Below are positions 24,732 through 34,459 of a stretch of 64,000 nt of DNA, piece after piece. Each line of letters starts with the position of its first letter. Within the stretch, counting starts at the first letter, position 1. The notes beneath the pieces were generated by a model. The model was given only the letters and a program-made list of their open reading frames with translations, ran no database searches and was not told the origin of the DNA. This DNA comes from Microvirga mediterraneensis (GTDB lineage: Bacteria > Pseudomonadota > Alphaproteobacteria > Rhizobiales > Beijerinckiaceae): contig NZ_JACDXJ010000003.1 in assembly GCF_013520865.1 (NCBI RefSeq), positions 1-64,000 on the forward strand, given 5' to 3'. The translations under genes were made by a program, and so were the position numbers.

Positions 24732-26618
24732 TCACGGCTCGCGCACATAAGACCCCGGTGCCTCGCCGAGAACCGGATAGGCTGGCGGAGCCCCAAGGGC
24801 CGGAGGGAGCACCGGCTCGCCGGATTCGGACGCCAGCCAATTGACCCATTCCGGCCACCACGATCCGTCGTGAGGCTGCGCCATGATTTGCCAGGTTTCG
24901 GGATCGAGGTGACGATCCCTTTCGGTCTTTGTCAGCACCCGATAGCTGCGATGAGGCCGGCCAGGTTCCGAAACGATGCCGGCATTGTGGCCGCCTGTGG
25001 TGAGCAGGAAGGTGACGTCCGTGTCGGTCAGGGTGTGGATCTTGAACACGGAGCGCCATGGCGCGACATGATCGCGCTCAGTGCCCACCGCAAAAATGGG
25101 AACGCGGATGTCGCCAAGAGAGATTGGGCGGCCTTCGACCTTGAAGCGCCCCTCGGCGAGATCGTTCTGGAGGAAGAGCTGGCGCAGGTATTCCGAGTGC
25201 ATTCTGTAGGGCATCCGAGTCGCATCGGCATTCCACGCCATCAAGTCGATCATCGGCTCACGCTCGCCCATCAGGTAGTTGTGGACGATGTAGGACCAGA
25301 TGAGATCGTTCGAGCGCAGCAGCTGGAAGGCTCCTGCCATCTGCTTGGCGTCGAGATAGCCTTGGCTCCACATCATGTCCTCCAGGAACCGGACCTGGCT
25401 TTCGTTGATGAACAGTGTCAACTCGCCCGCTTCCCTGAAATCCGCCTGGGCCGCGAATAGCGTGACCGACTTCAGACGGTCGTCGCCATCCCACGCCATC
25501 GCGGCTGCGGCAATCGTCAACAGCGTGCCGCCCAGGCAGTAGCCGGTGGCATGGACCTTCTGGTTCGGCACGATGGCATTGACCGCATCAAGCGCCGCGA
25601 GCACGCCCAGCCTGCGGTAATCCTCCATGCCGCGGTCCCGGTCTTCGCGCGTGGGGTTCTTCCACGAGACCATAAACACCGTGAAGCCCTGGTTCACGAG
25701 AAACCGGACAAGGGAGTTCTCCGGAGAGAGGTCGAGGATGTAGTACTTCATGATCCAGGCGGGCACGATCAGCACGGGTTCGGGCCGCACCTTCTCCGTC
25801 GTCGGTTCGTACTGGATGAGCTCGATCAAATCGTTCCGGTAGACGACCCGGCCCGGCGTGACGGCGACGTTCTGGCCAACCTTGAAGGCCTCCGTTCCCA
25901 CCGCAGGCTTGTTGCGGATCAGGCGCATCCAATCTTCCAAGTAGTTCTGGAAGCCTTGAACGAGGTTCTGGCCGCCAGTTTCCAAGGTCCGCCGAGTCAC
26001 GACGGGATTCGTCAGGATGAAATTCGAAGGCGAGAAGACGTCGAGCATCTGCCGTGTGGCGAACTCGACCACGTTCTCGTGCTGCCTTGTGACGCCGCCA
26101 ACCCCGGTCGTGGCGTTGTGCCACCACTGCTGCTGCAACAGGAAGGACTGGTAGATCAGGTTGTAGGGATACCTGCCCCATTCCGGCGCGGAAAAACGCC
26201 GGTCCTGCGGCAGCGGCGTGATGCAGGGTTCGCAGGATCCCGTGGTCGCCGCCTGCTTGAGAGTCTGATCACCAAGGCGGGCAACTTTGCGGGCCCCCTT
26301 CACAGCCAGTTCGAGCTGCTTGCCGGGGGACGAGGCGAGATGGACCGCCCAGTCCATGTAGGCTCCCACCAGCGCCGCGGGCGAGAGCCCGGAAGTCAAC
26401 CGGGCCGCCAAGGCGTGAACAGAGCGGTCCAGGATTTCGGCGAAGCCCTCAGGCCATGCGTCTGGAACCTCGGTAGAGGCAGGGGCCTTGCACGGAAGTT
26501 TCGTCGGCGCTGGAACAGTATTCTCGTTGACGGAATGCGGGATTGCGATCTGGCCTGAACTCGGTGCCCTCGAAGAGGATTGCAACTGAGTCGCACGAAC
26601 TTGTCCAAGCGTCGCCAT
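24732..26618 (-). CDS. phaC: Poly(3-hydroxyalkanoate) synthase, class I-like
   Basis: This 628-residue cytoplasmic enzyme polymerises (R)-3-hydroxyacyl-CoA into polyhydroxyalkanoate on granules. It has an N-terminal PhaC domain (about 110-280, with WGRYPYNLIYQSFLLQQQWW) and an alpha/beta hydrolase core. The lipase-like box with the catalytic Cys is GYCLGG (about 348), the Asp is in VGTERDHVAPW (about 514) and the His in TTGGHNAGIVSEP (about 544), so the triad is intact. A perfect FixK-type box lies 80 bases before the ATG. The reductase phaB is 33 kb away at 59445; no phaA was seen. Confidence 0.9.
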   Translation of the reverse strand: MATLGQVRATQLQSSSRAPSSGQIAIPHSVNENTVPAPTKLPCKAPASTEVPDAWPEGFAEILDRSVHALAARLTSGLSPAALVGAYMDWAVHLASSPGKQLELAVKGARKVARLGDQTLKQAATTGSCEPCITPLPQDRRFSAPEWGRYPYNLIYQSFLLQQQWWHNATTGVGGVTRQHENVVEFATRQMLDVFSPSNFILTNPVVTRRTLETGGQNLVQGFQNYLEDWMRLIRNKPAVGTEAFKVGQNVAVTPGRVVYRNDLIELIQYEPTTEKVRPEPVLIVPAWIMKYYILDLSPENSLVRFLVNQGFTVFMVSWKNPTREDRDRGMEDYRRLGVLAALDAVNAIVPNQKVHATGYCLGGTLLTIAAAAMAWDGDDRLKSVTLFAAQADFREAGELTLFINESQVRFLEDMMWSQGYLDAKQMAGAFQLLRSNDLIWSYIVHNYLMGEREPMIDLMAWNADATRMPYRMHSEYLRQLFLQNDLAEGRFKVEGRPISLGDIRVPIFAVGTERDHVAPWRSVFKIHTLTDTDVTFLLTTGGHNAGIVSEPGRPHRSYRVLTKTERDRHLDPETWQIMAQPHDGSWWPEWVNWLASESGEPVLPPALGAPPAYPVLGEAPGSYVREP

Positions 26619-26697
26619 ACCGGTTTATCCTTCGCTGCTTGTTGCTGCAGGAAATGAATGAGGCATCATCCATATATCTGCCATTAGTCAACAATCG

Positions 26698-26711
26698 TTG
26701 ATATGGATCAA
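26698..26711 (-). promoter_or_regulatory. FNR/FixK box upstream of phaC
   Basis: TTGATATGGATCAA is a perfect match to TTGAT-N4-ATCAA. Its centre is about 86 bases before the phaC start, compatible with activation at -41.5 and a leader of about 45 bases. The remaining bases of the 26619-26924 gap show nothing else I can support. Confidence 0.75.
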
Positions 26712-26924
26712 GGGTCTAGCACGCAGGAGATTGGATCGACGTTCTCGTGTGCACGACACGCGGCGGTGAACACAAAACCGTCCTACGTGGGCGCGTCTGC
26801 CGGGATCTGCTTTGTGGGCATGGATCTCGATCCCGAGGCCACAGCTCCCATGGCGCGGTGATTTCAGCTCAGCACAGCGTCGGCGGGCATCAGTAACCCT
26901 CGGCACGATACCTGGTCCGACCGA

Positions 26925-27662
26925 TCATTGCCTGGTCCTGCTTCTGGTCCGGGATTTGCCTCGTGCTTCACAGGGTTGCTTGCTTCGGTCGCATCTTGTC
27001 GGCTCCTTCCTGCCGCTCCCCCTCGAAGGCGAAGGGCCTGGGACATCCGGCGAGCCAGCCGGTCGAGCAAGATTGACGGACCCAACCGGGCCCATCTCCC
27101 CAAGGCAGCTGTCCATGATCCGGGCAACCAATGGAGAGAGGACCTCCTGCCGCACATCCTTGAGGGCATCGCTCTGCAGGACGTACCGCATCATACCGAT
27201 TCCGAGCATGCATCCGGCTGCCAAGGCAGCCCGCTGATCCGCAGGATCATTCAGGAGGGCTGACAACGGGCCAAGGAGATCCTCCTGCATGTGTCGGCGT
27301 ATGATGGCTCCGGCCTGGGGGTGAGAGATCGAGCGGACGAGCATCTGCAGAGGGTCTGGTTGATCTGCTTTCTTTCCCACGGGCTCCTTGAGAAGTTCAG
27401 TCGTCAGATGTTCGCTCAGCGTTCGGTCGCCGGCAGCCAGCAGGGCCTCCCCGTGAAACGTCTGCTTGAGCGTCGCCGCGAAGAGTTGCTCCTTCGAACC
27501 GAAGGCCCGGTGGACCAGCGCGACATCAACCCCGATGTCAGCCGCGATGTCGCGCAGGCCGACATGCTCGTAGGAGTGCATCGAAAACCGGACGGCGGCG
27601 GCGGCGAGGATCCGCTCCCGGGTCGACTGAGACTGTTGATGGATCTTCTTCGATGACGACAT
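26925..27662 (-). CDS. TetR-family transcriptional regulator
   Basis: This 245-residue protein has an N-terminal TetR helix-turn-helix (about 12-60: STRERILAAAAVRFSMHSYE, then GLRDIAADIGVDVALVHRAF) and a helical ligand-binding part. The last 45 residues are Arg/Ser/Pro-rich and probably disordered. I take ATG 27662 (MSSSKKIHQQ) as the start; a longer frame up to 27758 would place a FixK box inside the coding region. The box at 27729-27742 lies about 73 bases upstream of this start. Targets are unknown; phaC and the phosphoketolase operon flank it. Confidence 0.8.
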   Translation of the reverse strand: MSSSKKIHQQSQSTRERILAAAAVRFSMHSYEHVGLRDIAADIGVDVALVHRAFGSKEQLFAATLKQTFHGEALLAAGDRTLSEHLTTELLKEPVGKKADQPDPLQMLVRSISHPQAGAIIRRHMQEDLLGPLSALLNDPADQRAALAAGCMLGIGMMRYVLQSDALKDVRQEVLSPLVARIMDSCLGEMGPVGSVNLARPAGSPDVPGPSPSRGSGRKEPTRCDRSKQPCEARGKSRTRSRTRQ

Positions 27663-27728
27663 CCGAATTGGTTCCAAGGCGATCAGCCGTTTTAAAGTGC
27701 ACAACAACACCTTCGATCCTCTCGAGCG

Positions 27729-27742
27729 TTGATGTGCATCAA
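27729..27742 (-). promoter_or_regulatory. FNR/FixK box between xfp and the tetR gene
   Basis: TTGATGTGCATCAA is a perfect TTGAT-N4-ATCAA site, and the symmetry extends to GCGTTGAT/ATCAACGC (27727-27744). It is downstream of the phosphoketolase stop and in front of the TetR gene, so it most likely drives that gene. Confidence 0.75.
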
Positions 27743-27784
27743 CGCTTGCCTGGATCAAATGAGCCCTGAACCATCAGGAGGCAC

Positions 27785-30178
27785 TCAGTCGCCCGCCTCC
27801 GCAGCGGTCCGGTACTGCCAGCCCCAGTCGCGGATCTCGGGCATGTCCTCGCCGTGTTGCGCGATGTAGTCCTTGTGCTCGATCAGCTTATCACGGACTG
27901 CCTGCACCACGTAGGCCGCCATCGGCGCCAGCTTCGGCACATGCCGGGCGGCAGCCTCGACGAGGTGGAACCGGTCGAGGCGGTTCAGGACGACCATGTC
28001 GAAGGGCGTGGTCGTCGTGCCCTCCTCGCGGAAGCCGTGCACATGGAAGTTGCCGTGGTTCGTCCGCTTGTAGGTGAGCCGGTGGATCAGATGCGGGTAG
28101 CCGTGGAACGCGAAGATGACCGGCTTGTCCTTCGTGAAGAGCAGATCGAACGCGCTATCGCTCAATCCATGCGGATGCTCATCCGGGGATTGCAGGGTCA
28201 TCAGGTCGACGACGTTCACCACTCTCACCTTCAGGTCGGGCGCGTGCTCGCGCAGCAGGCTGACGGCCGCAAGGGTTTCGAGCGTCGGCACGTCGCCGGC
28301 GCAGGCCATGACGACATCCGGTTCCACGCCGCGATCCGTGCTCGCCCATTCCCAAATCCCGATCCCGGTGCTGCAATGGGCGACGGCCTGATCCATCGTC
28401 AGCCATTGCGGCGCCGGCTGCTTGCCGGCCACGATCACGTTGATGCGGTTGTAGGTCTGAAGGCAATGATCGGCGACATTCACAAGGCAGTTCGCATCCG
28501 GCGGAAGGTAGATGCGGACGATCTCGGCCTTCTTGTTCGCGACCACGTCCATGAAGCCGGGATCCTGATGGCTGAAGCCGTTGTGGTCCTGGCGCCAGAC
28601 ATGGGACGTCAGCAGGTAGTTGAGCGACGGGATGGGCCGACGCCATGGCAGCTCGCGGGCGACCTTGAGCCACTTGGCGTGCTGGTTGAACATCGAATCC
28701 ACGATGTGGATGAACGCCTCGTAGCACGAGAAGAAGCCGTGGCGGCCGGTCAGCAGATAGCCTTCGAGCCAGCCCTGGCAAAGATGCTCGCTCAGCACCT
28801 CCAGCACCCGTCCCTCCGGCGCGAGGTGAACGTCCTCGGGCAGGATCGGCTCCATCCAGGCGCGGTCGGTCTTCTCGAACACGGCATCGAGGCGGTTGGA
28901 GGCGGTCTCGTCCGGACCGACCACCCGGAAGTTGCGGGACGTAGCGTTGAGGGCGACCACATCCCGGAGGTAGGTCCCGAGAACACGGGTGGCTTCGCCG
29001 ACCACCTTTCCCGGCCCATCGACTTGGACCGCATATTCCCGGAACTCCGGCAGACGCAGGGGGCGCATCAGCAGGCCACCATTAGCGTGTGGGTTAGCGC
29101 CCATCCGGCGCTCGCCAACAGGTGCCAGCGCGGCAATCTCCGGACGCAGCCTTCCGGCCTCGTCGAACAGTTCCTCCGGCCGGTAGCTGCGCAGCCACTC
29201 CTCAAGTTGCTTCCGGTGGGCGGGATTGCGGCGGGTCTCAGCGAGCGGCACCTGGTGGGAGCGCCAGAAGCCTTCGGTTTTGAGACCGTCAACCTCTTTC
29301 GGCCCGGTCCAGCCCTTGGGCGTCCGCAGGACGATCATCGGCCAGCGGGGGCGCTGGATCTGCCCGCCTGCCCTCGCCGCGTTCTGGATTGCGGCGATCC
29401 GATCGAGAGCCGCGTCTATCGTAGCCGCCAGAGCCTGATGGACTGCCTCGGGCTCGCTCCCCTCGACGAAGAAAGGCTCGTGTCCGTAACCGATGAGAAG
29501 GCTTTCGAGCTCGTCGCGGTCCATCCGGGCCAGGATGGTGGGATTGGCGATCTTGTATCCGTTGAGATGGAGGATCGGAAGAACCGCGCCGTCGTGGGCG
29601 GGGTTGAGGAACTTGTTGGAGTGCCACGAGGCGGCCAGCGGCCCGGTCTCGGCCTCGCCGTCGCCGATCACGCAGGCGACGATCAGGTCCGGATTGTCGA
29701 AGGCGGCCCCATAGGCATGCAGGAGCGCATATCCCAGCTCTCCGCCCTCATGGATCGAGCCGGGTGTCTCCGGTGCGGCGTGACTTGGGATGCCGCCCGG
29801 GAACGAGAACTGGCGGAAGAGCTTTCGCAAGCCCTCAGCATCCTGCGAGATGTCCGGATAGATCTCGCTGTAGGTGCCCTCCAGGTAGGTGTTGGCAACC
29901 ATGCCGGGGCCACCGTGGCCGGGTCCGCAGACGTAGAGGACGTTGAGGTCCCGCGCCCGGATGACCCGGTTGAGGTGGGCATAGATCAGGTTCAGCCCCG
30001 GTGTCGTGCCCCAATGCCCGAGCAGGCGCGGCTTCACGTGCTCGGGCTTCGGCTCCTCCCGCAGCAACGGGTTGTCCAGGAGGTAGATCTGGCCGACGGA
30101 CAGGTAGTTCGCGGCCCGCCAGTAGGCGTCGATCCGGTCCAGCTCGTCAGGGCTCAGCGGATGTTGCGATGGATTCAT
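27785..30178 (-). CDS. xfp: Phosphoketolase (xylulose-5-P/fructose-6-P)
   Basis: This 797-residue thiamine-diphosphate enzyme cleaves xylulose 5-phosphate (and often fructose 6-phosphate) with phosphate to acetyl phosphate and a shorter sugar phosphate. Family marks are [16 protein letters not shown] (about 52), [20 protein letters not shown] (about 147), the TPP motif [20 protein letters not shown] (about 173) and the conserved [18 protein letters not shown] (about 525). The ATG at 30178 follows GGAAGAG; an in-frame GTG at 30184 is less likely. It starts 24 bases after glgP in the same operon. Acetyl phosphate would be used by the acetate kinase and phosphotransacetylase encoded at 45.6-48.2 kb. 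Confidence 0.93.
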   Translation of the reverse strand: MNPSQHPLSPDELDRIDAYWRAANYLSVGQIYLLDNPLLREEPKPEHVKPRLLGHWGTTPGLNLIYAHLNRVIRARDLNVLYVCGPGHGGPGMVANTYLEGTYSEIYPDISQDAEGLRKLFRQFSFPGGIPSHAAPETPGSIHEGGELGYALLHAYGAAFDNPDLIVACVIGDGEAETGPLAASWHSNKFLNPAHDGAVLPILHLNGYKIANPTILARMDRDELESLLIGYGHEPFFVEGSEPEAVHQALAATIDAALDRIAAIQNAARAGGQIQRPRWPMIVLRTPKGWTGPKEVDGLKTEGFWRSHQVPLAETRRNPAHRKQLEEWLRSYRPEELFDEAGRLRPEIAALAPVGERRMGANPHANGGLLMRPLRLPEFREYAVQVDGPGKVVGEATRVLGTYLRDVVALNATSRNFRVVGPDETASNRLDAVFEKTDRAWMEPILPEDVHLAPEGRVLEVLSEHLCQGWLEGYLLTGRHGFFSCYEAFIHIVDSMFNQHAKWLKVARELPWRRPIPSLNYLLTSHVWRQDHNGFSHQDPGFMDVVANKKAEIVRIYLPPDANCLVNVADHCLQTYNRINVIVAGKQPAPQWLTMDQAVAHCSTGIGIWEWASTDRGVEPDVVMACAGDVPTLETLAAVSLLREHAPDLKVRVVNVVDLMTLQSPDEHPHGLSDSAFDLLFTKDKPVIFAFHGYPHLIHRLTYKRTNHGNFHVHGFREEGTTTTPFDMVVLNRLDRFHLVEAAARHVPKLAPMAAYVVQAVRDKLIEHKDYIAQHGEDMPEIRDWGWQYRTAAEAGD

Positions 30179-30202
30179 GAGCACTCTTCCCGAAGACGTA
30201 CC

Positions 30203-31900
30203 TCAAGGCCGGACATAGGCCTCGGTCGTGTAGCGGCGCATCATGCGCTGGCTGTTGAAGTAGGACGGGATCTTGGCGATACCCTGCTTCATCATCCAGA
30301 CCCAGCGGGCACGGTCCTGATGGTAGAGAGGCAGGACCTGTCCTTCGAGCTTGGCATAGAGCGCGTCGGCATGCTGCCCGGCCTCCTCGGCTCCGTCCCG
30401 GCCGATGGACCAGCCGGTGATGCCATCGACACAGGCTTCGACCCACCAGCCGTCGAGAACGCTCAAGTTCAGGACTCCGTTCAGGGCCGCCTTCATGCCG
30501 CTCGTTCCCGACGCCTCAAGCGGCGGTTGCGGCGTGTTCAGCCACACGTCCGTTCCGGCGACCAGGGTCTTGGCAAGGGCTATGTCGTAGTTCGGCAGGA
30601 ACGCCATGCGGATGCCGGGGGCGAGCGCGCGCATCCAGTCGTGGATCTCCCGGATGAGCTGCTTGCCCTCTTCATCCCGCGGATGAGCCTTGCCTGCCAT
30701 GACCACCTGGAAGGGAAACCGGCCGTTGATCGAACGAATCCGCTGCAGATCTGAGAACAGGAGGTCGGGACGCTTGTAGCCTGTCATGCGGCGGGCGAAG
30801 CCCAGCAGAGGCACATCCGGATCCATGGCCACGCCCGTGCTTCGCCGGATCGCCTCCAGGAGGTCGTGCTTGGCCGCCTTGTGCGCGGCCCAGACATCCT
30901 CGTCCCGAAGGTGCTCGGCCCGGATCAGCACCTCCGGCTCGTGACCCCAGTTCGGCAGGATCTGTTGATAAAGCCGGGCGAAGGCTTCATGAGTCCAGGT
31001 TACTGGATGCACGCCGTTCGTGACGGCCGCGATCCTGTAGCCGGGGAACATCCGCTTGGTCGTCTCCGCATGGCGGCGCGCGACGCCGTTCACATAGCCG
31101 CTGAGGTTGAGGGCCAGCCGTGTCATGTTGAGCCGGTCTTCGCCCGCCAAGGGCTTGAGTTCGTCGAGAGGGACGAAATCCGCCCCCAGGACACGTCTGA
31201 CGTCGTCATAGGAGAAGCGGTCATGTCCGGCCTCGACGGGCGTGTGGGTGGTGAACACGCACATGTCGCGGACGTGGTCGACCTCATGGGCCAGCCGATT
31301 GGCGCCAGGATCGGAACGTTGCCTCCGCCGCAGCAGCTCCAGGGTCAGGAAGGCCGCATGCCCCTCGTTGAGGTGGTAGGTCCCGATGCTGAACCCGAGG
31401 GCCTGGAGCAGGCGGACGCCGCCGATGCCGAGCACGATCTCCTGCTTGAGGCGGTAGACGTCATCGCCCCCGTACAGGCGATCCGTGATCCTGCGATCCT
31501 CGGGAGCGTTCTGGTCGAGGTCGGTGTCGAGCAGCAGCACCGGGATCTCATGGCCGATGGGACATGTGACGACGTAGAGCCAGGGCCGAATCCAGACGGA
31601 CCGGCCCTCGATCCCGACGGCGATCATGGCGTCCAGCGGCGTGGCCCACTCCGCCGGGTTCCAGGGATCGTCGTGCGCCACTTGGGAGCCGTCGGCGGCG
31701 ATCTCCTGGCGCAGGTAGCCGGCCCGGCTCGCCAGGGTCACGAACACGACCGGCAGTTCGAGATCCGCGCACGACCGGGCGGTGTCGCCGGCCAGAATGC
31801 CGAGGCCGCCGCTGTAGCTGTGGATCTCCGGCCGCAGGGCGATCTCCATCGAGAAGTACGCGATGCTCGTGCGCTGGAGAAACGGGAGGATGGCGGCCAC
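30203..31900 (-). CDS. glgP: Alpha-glucan (glycogen) phosphorylase, short type
   Basis: This 565-residue GT35 enzyme releases glucose 1-phosphate from glycogen. It starts MAAILPFLQRTSIAYFSMEI, the typical beginning of the short bacterial/archaeal type, followed by SYSGGLGILAGD. The nucleotide-sugar and PLP region is seen in FARRMTGYKRPDLLFSDLQR and EASGTSGMKAALNGVLNLSV (about 445). It lacks the long N-terminal regulatory part of the classical enzyme, as expected for this type. First gene of the glgP-xfp operon, divergent from glgX, with a FixK-like box between. Confidence 0.9.
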   Translation of the reverse strand: MAAILPFLQRTSIAYFSMEIALRPEIHSYSGGLGILAGDTARSCADLELPVVFVTLASRAGYLRQEIAADGSQVAHDDPWNPAEWATPLDAMIAVGIEGRSVWIRPWLYVVTCPIGHEIPVLLLDTDLDQNAPEDRRITDRLYGGDDVYRLKQEIVLGIGGVRLLQALGFSIGTYHLNEGHAAFLTLELLRRRQRSDPGANRLAHEVDHVRDMCVFTTHTPVEAGHDRFSYDDVRRVLGADFVPLDELKPLAGEDRLNMTRLALNLSGYVNGVARRHAETTKRMFPGYRIAAVTNGVHPVTWTHEAFARLYQQILPNWGHEPEVLIRAEHLRDEDVWAAHKAAKHDLLEAIRRSTGVAMDPDVPLLGFARRMTGYKRPDLLFSDLQRIRSINGRFPFQVVMAGKAHPRDEEGKQLIREIHDWMRALAPGIRMAFLPNYDIALAKTLVAGTDVWLNTPQPPLEASGTSGMKAALNGVLNLSVLDGWWVEACVDGITGWSIGRDGAEEAGQHADALYAKLEGQVLPLYHQDRARWVWMMKQGIAKIPSYFNSQRMMRRYTTEAYVRP

Positions 31901-31972
31901 GGTGATATTCCTGCTGATAGCTCGACCATGAGCTTGGACGAGGGAAAACTATCCATCATCCTCCAGGTTGCC

Positions 31973-31986
31973 TTGATGCGCGTCAA
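31973..31986. promoter_or_regulatory. FixK-like box between glgP and glgX
   Basis: TTGATGCGCGTCAA matches TTGAT-N4-ATCAA with one change (GTCAA) and fits the relaxed FixK pattern TTGA-N6-TCAA exactly. Its centre is about 80 bases from the glgP start and 120 from the glgX start, so it could serve either or both. Confidence 0.6.
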
Positions 31987-32098
31987 CGCAACACTTGGCC
32001 CTGAGGAGTAGTCTCCGATCAAGACCGGACGGCACCGGCCGTGGCACATTCATGGTCAGGCAGGCTCCGATGGTCGCTGCGGCAACGAAGGACAGTCG

Positions 32099-34255
32099 AT
32101 GGACCGCGCGTCATCGTTACACGGTATCCTGAACATACCGGCAGGCCCGATCCAGATGGGGCGCGGCGAGCCCCTGCCGCTCGGCTTGCAGGACTACCAG
32201 GACGGCACGAATCTCGCCGTCTTCAGCCGCCATGCCACCAGCATGGCGCTACTGCTGTACGACAGTGTTGATGCAGCCCTGCCATCCCTCAGGATCGATC
32301 TCGAACCGGATCGCCACCGGACCGGCGACGTCTGGCACGTCCGGCTCCATGGAGACCTCCAGGGGATGCTGTACGCCCTGCAGGCTGACGGACCCGGGGA
32401 GCCCGATCAGGGGCTCCGGTTTCAGCCGGATCGGCCGCTGCTGGAGCCCTATGCGGCCTCGGTCGTGGGCAATGGCTGGAGCCTACCTGCCACATCACCC
32501 TCGGAGCCTGCAGCATGGACGCACCGATGCGTCATCCCCGACCATTGGTTCGACTGGCAGGACGAGGTCCGCCCCCGTCACCTGTGGAACGAGACGATCA
32601 TCTATGAGACCCACGTGCGCGGGTTGACGGTGCATCCCTCGTCGGGCGCCAGGCACCCCGGCCAATACCTGGGCCTCGTCGAGAAGATCCCTTACCTCAA
32701 GCGTCTCGGCATCACGGCGGTCGAACTGATGCCGGTTCAGGCCTTCGATCCTCATGCAAGGCAGAAACGCGATCCGCGCACCGGGGCGCCGATGCCGGAC
32801 TACTGGGGCTACGATCCTATGGCCCTGTTCGCACCGATGCCAGGCTATGCATCGGGCTCATCGCCCCAAGCGGCGGTGACGGAATTCAAGACGATGGTCC
32901 GCGAACTCCACAGGGCCGGCATCGAGGTCATCCTCGACGTCGTGTTCAACCACACGGCCGAAGGCGGCGAGGACGGTCGAACCTACAGCTTCCGCGGCCT
33001 CGACAACGCGATCTACTATATCCTCTCGCCGGATCGCCGCCGCTATCTCGACTTCACCGGCTGCGGCAACACACTGAACTGCAACCACCCGGTCGTGCGC
33101 AGCATGATCATCGACTGCCTCCGGCACTGGGTGGTGCAGATGCACGTGGACGGGTTCAGATTCGATCTCGCCTCGATCCTGGGCCGGGACGCCGAGGGAA
33201 ACATCCTGCCGAACCCGCCTCTGCTGGAGCAGATTGCCGAGGACCCGCTGCTGCGGGACGTGAAACTCATTGCCGAGGCATGGGACGCCGGGGGCGCATT
33301 CCAGGTGGGTGAGTTCCCCGGCACGCGCTGGGCGGAATGGAACTGCCATTACCGCGACGACGTCCGGCGGTTCTGGCGCGGCGATGCGGGCATGACCGGC
33401 CGCTTCGCCACCCGCCTCTGCGGTAGCGCCGACCTCTACCACCAGAGTGGCAACGGCTCCCCTATCAAGAGCATCAATTTCGTCACGTGCCATGACGGCT
33501 TCACGCTGAACGACCTCGTCTCCTATGCGGCGAAGCACAACCAAGCCAACGGCGAGGGCAACCTCGATGGTCTGACCGAGAATTACAGTGAAAACAATGG
33601 CATCGAGGGGCCCACGGAGGATCCCGCAGCCGAGGCGATGCGTCTGCGCCAGATCAAGAACATGCTCGCGTCCCTGTTCCTCTCGCGGGGTGTGCCGATG
33701 CTGCTTGGCGGTGACGAGTTCCGGCGGACGCAGGCCGGCAACAACAATGCCTATTGCCAGGATAATGAGACCTCCTGGTATGACTGGACGCTTGCCGATC
33801 GGAACGCACATCTGGTGGATTTCGTCAGCGATCTGATCGCACTCCGGAAGGCGCATCCGGTTCTCGGCGCGGATCGCTTCTACAGGTCTGAGGAGATCGA
33901 GTGGTTTGGTGCGAATGGCGGGCCGGTGGATTGGGACGGTCCCGACAACCAGGTCGGCTGTGTGGTTCATGAGTACGAGGGTGGAGCCCTGTGCCTTCTC
34001 TTCAACGCGGCACGTGCTCCCTGTCGGTTCATAATCCCGTCATCAACCCGACGCTGGCATATCGCAATCGATACGGCTGATCCTGCTCTGCGGGTCAAGG
34101 AGGTTGTCAGCGGCGCGATTGCGCTTGAGGCCCGTGCCACGGTGGTCCTGATATCCAGGAGCAAGGGCCAGGATGGTCCTGCAGGCATGATCGACGAGAC
34201 CAGCACCTGGAGAAGGAGTTGCACGAGCCTGCAGGTTGCGCGACGGGTGGTTTAG
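32099..34255 (+). CDS. glgX: Glycogen debranching enzyme GlgX
   Basis: This 718-residue enzyme hydrolyses alpha-1,6 branches of phosphorylase-limited glycogen. It has an N-terminal CBM48 domain (about 20-140) and a GH13 barrel with conserved regions DVVFNHTAEGG (about 281), DGFRFDLASILGRD (nucleophile Asp, about 356), IAEAWDAGG (acid Glu, about 392) and FVTCHDGFTLNDLVSYAAKH (about 462). MLLGGDEFRRTQAGNNNAYC is the GlgX-type substrate loop. The ATG at 32099 is the only good start. It is divergent from glgP, whose substrate it makes available. Confidence 0.92.
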   Translation: MDRASSLHGILNIPAGPIQMGRGEPLPLGLQDYQDGTNLAVFSRHATSMALLLYDSVDAALPSLRIDLEPDRHRTGDVWHVRLHGDLQGMLYALQADGPGEPDQGLRFQPDRPLLEPYAASVVGNGWSLPATSPSEPAAWTHRCVIPDHWFDWQDEVRPRHLWNETIIYETHVRGLTVHPSSGARHPGQYLGLVEKIPYLKRLGITAVELMPVQAFDPHARQKRDPRTGAPMPDYWGYDPMALFAPMPGYASGSSPQAAVTEFKTMVRELHRAGIEVILDVVFNHTAEGGEDGRTYSFRGLDNAIYYILSPDRRRYLDFTGCGNTLNCNHPVVRSMIIDCLRHWVVQMHVDGFRFDLASILGRDAEGNILPNPPLLEQIAEDPLLRDVKLIAEAWDAGGAFQVGEFPGTRWAEWNCHYRDDVRRFWRGDAGMTGRFATRLCGSADLYHQSGNGSPIKSINFVTCHDGFTLNDLVSYAAKHNQANGEGNLDGLTENYSENNGIEGPTEDPAAEAMRLRQIKNMLASLFLSRGVPMLLGGDEFRRTQAGNNNAYCQDNETSWYDWTLADRNAHLVDFVSDLIALRKAHPVLGADRFYRSEEIEWFGANGGPVDWDGPDNQVGCVVHEYEGGALCLLFNAARAPCRFIIPSSTRRWHIAIDTADPALRVKEVVSGAIALEARATVVLISRSKGQDGPAGMIDETSTWRRSCTSLQVARRVV

Positions 34256-34459
34256 AAAGGCGTCACCATGCTGGATCCGAATCCCAATAGGGGCTCACCA
34301 TCGTCTCGGGGTTTCCTCTCCGTGCTCGGCCTCAAAATCTCCACAGGACGGGCACTGATGCGACTGGAAAGGCGGCAGATTCGATGGAGGCGCCGGCGGC
34401 AAACCGATCCTGACCGGCGAACCGGTTGAAAAGGCTGATGCATCTCGCAACCGCTGGCC

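Noticed and set aside
27854..30754. Very long open frame antisense to xfp and glgP
   Set aside because: Typical of GC-rich codon shadowing; the product has no domain and the opposite strand encodes well-known enzymes.
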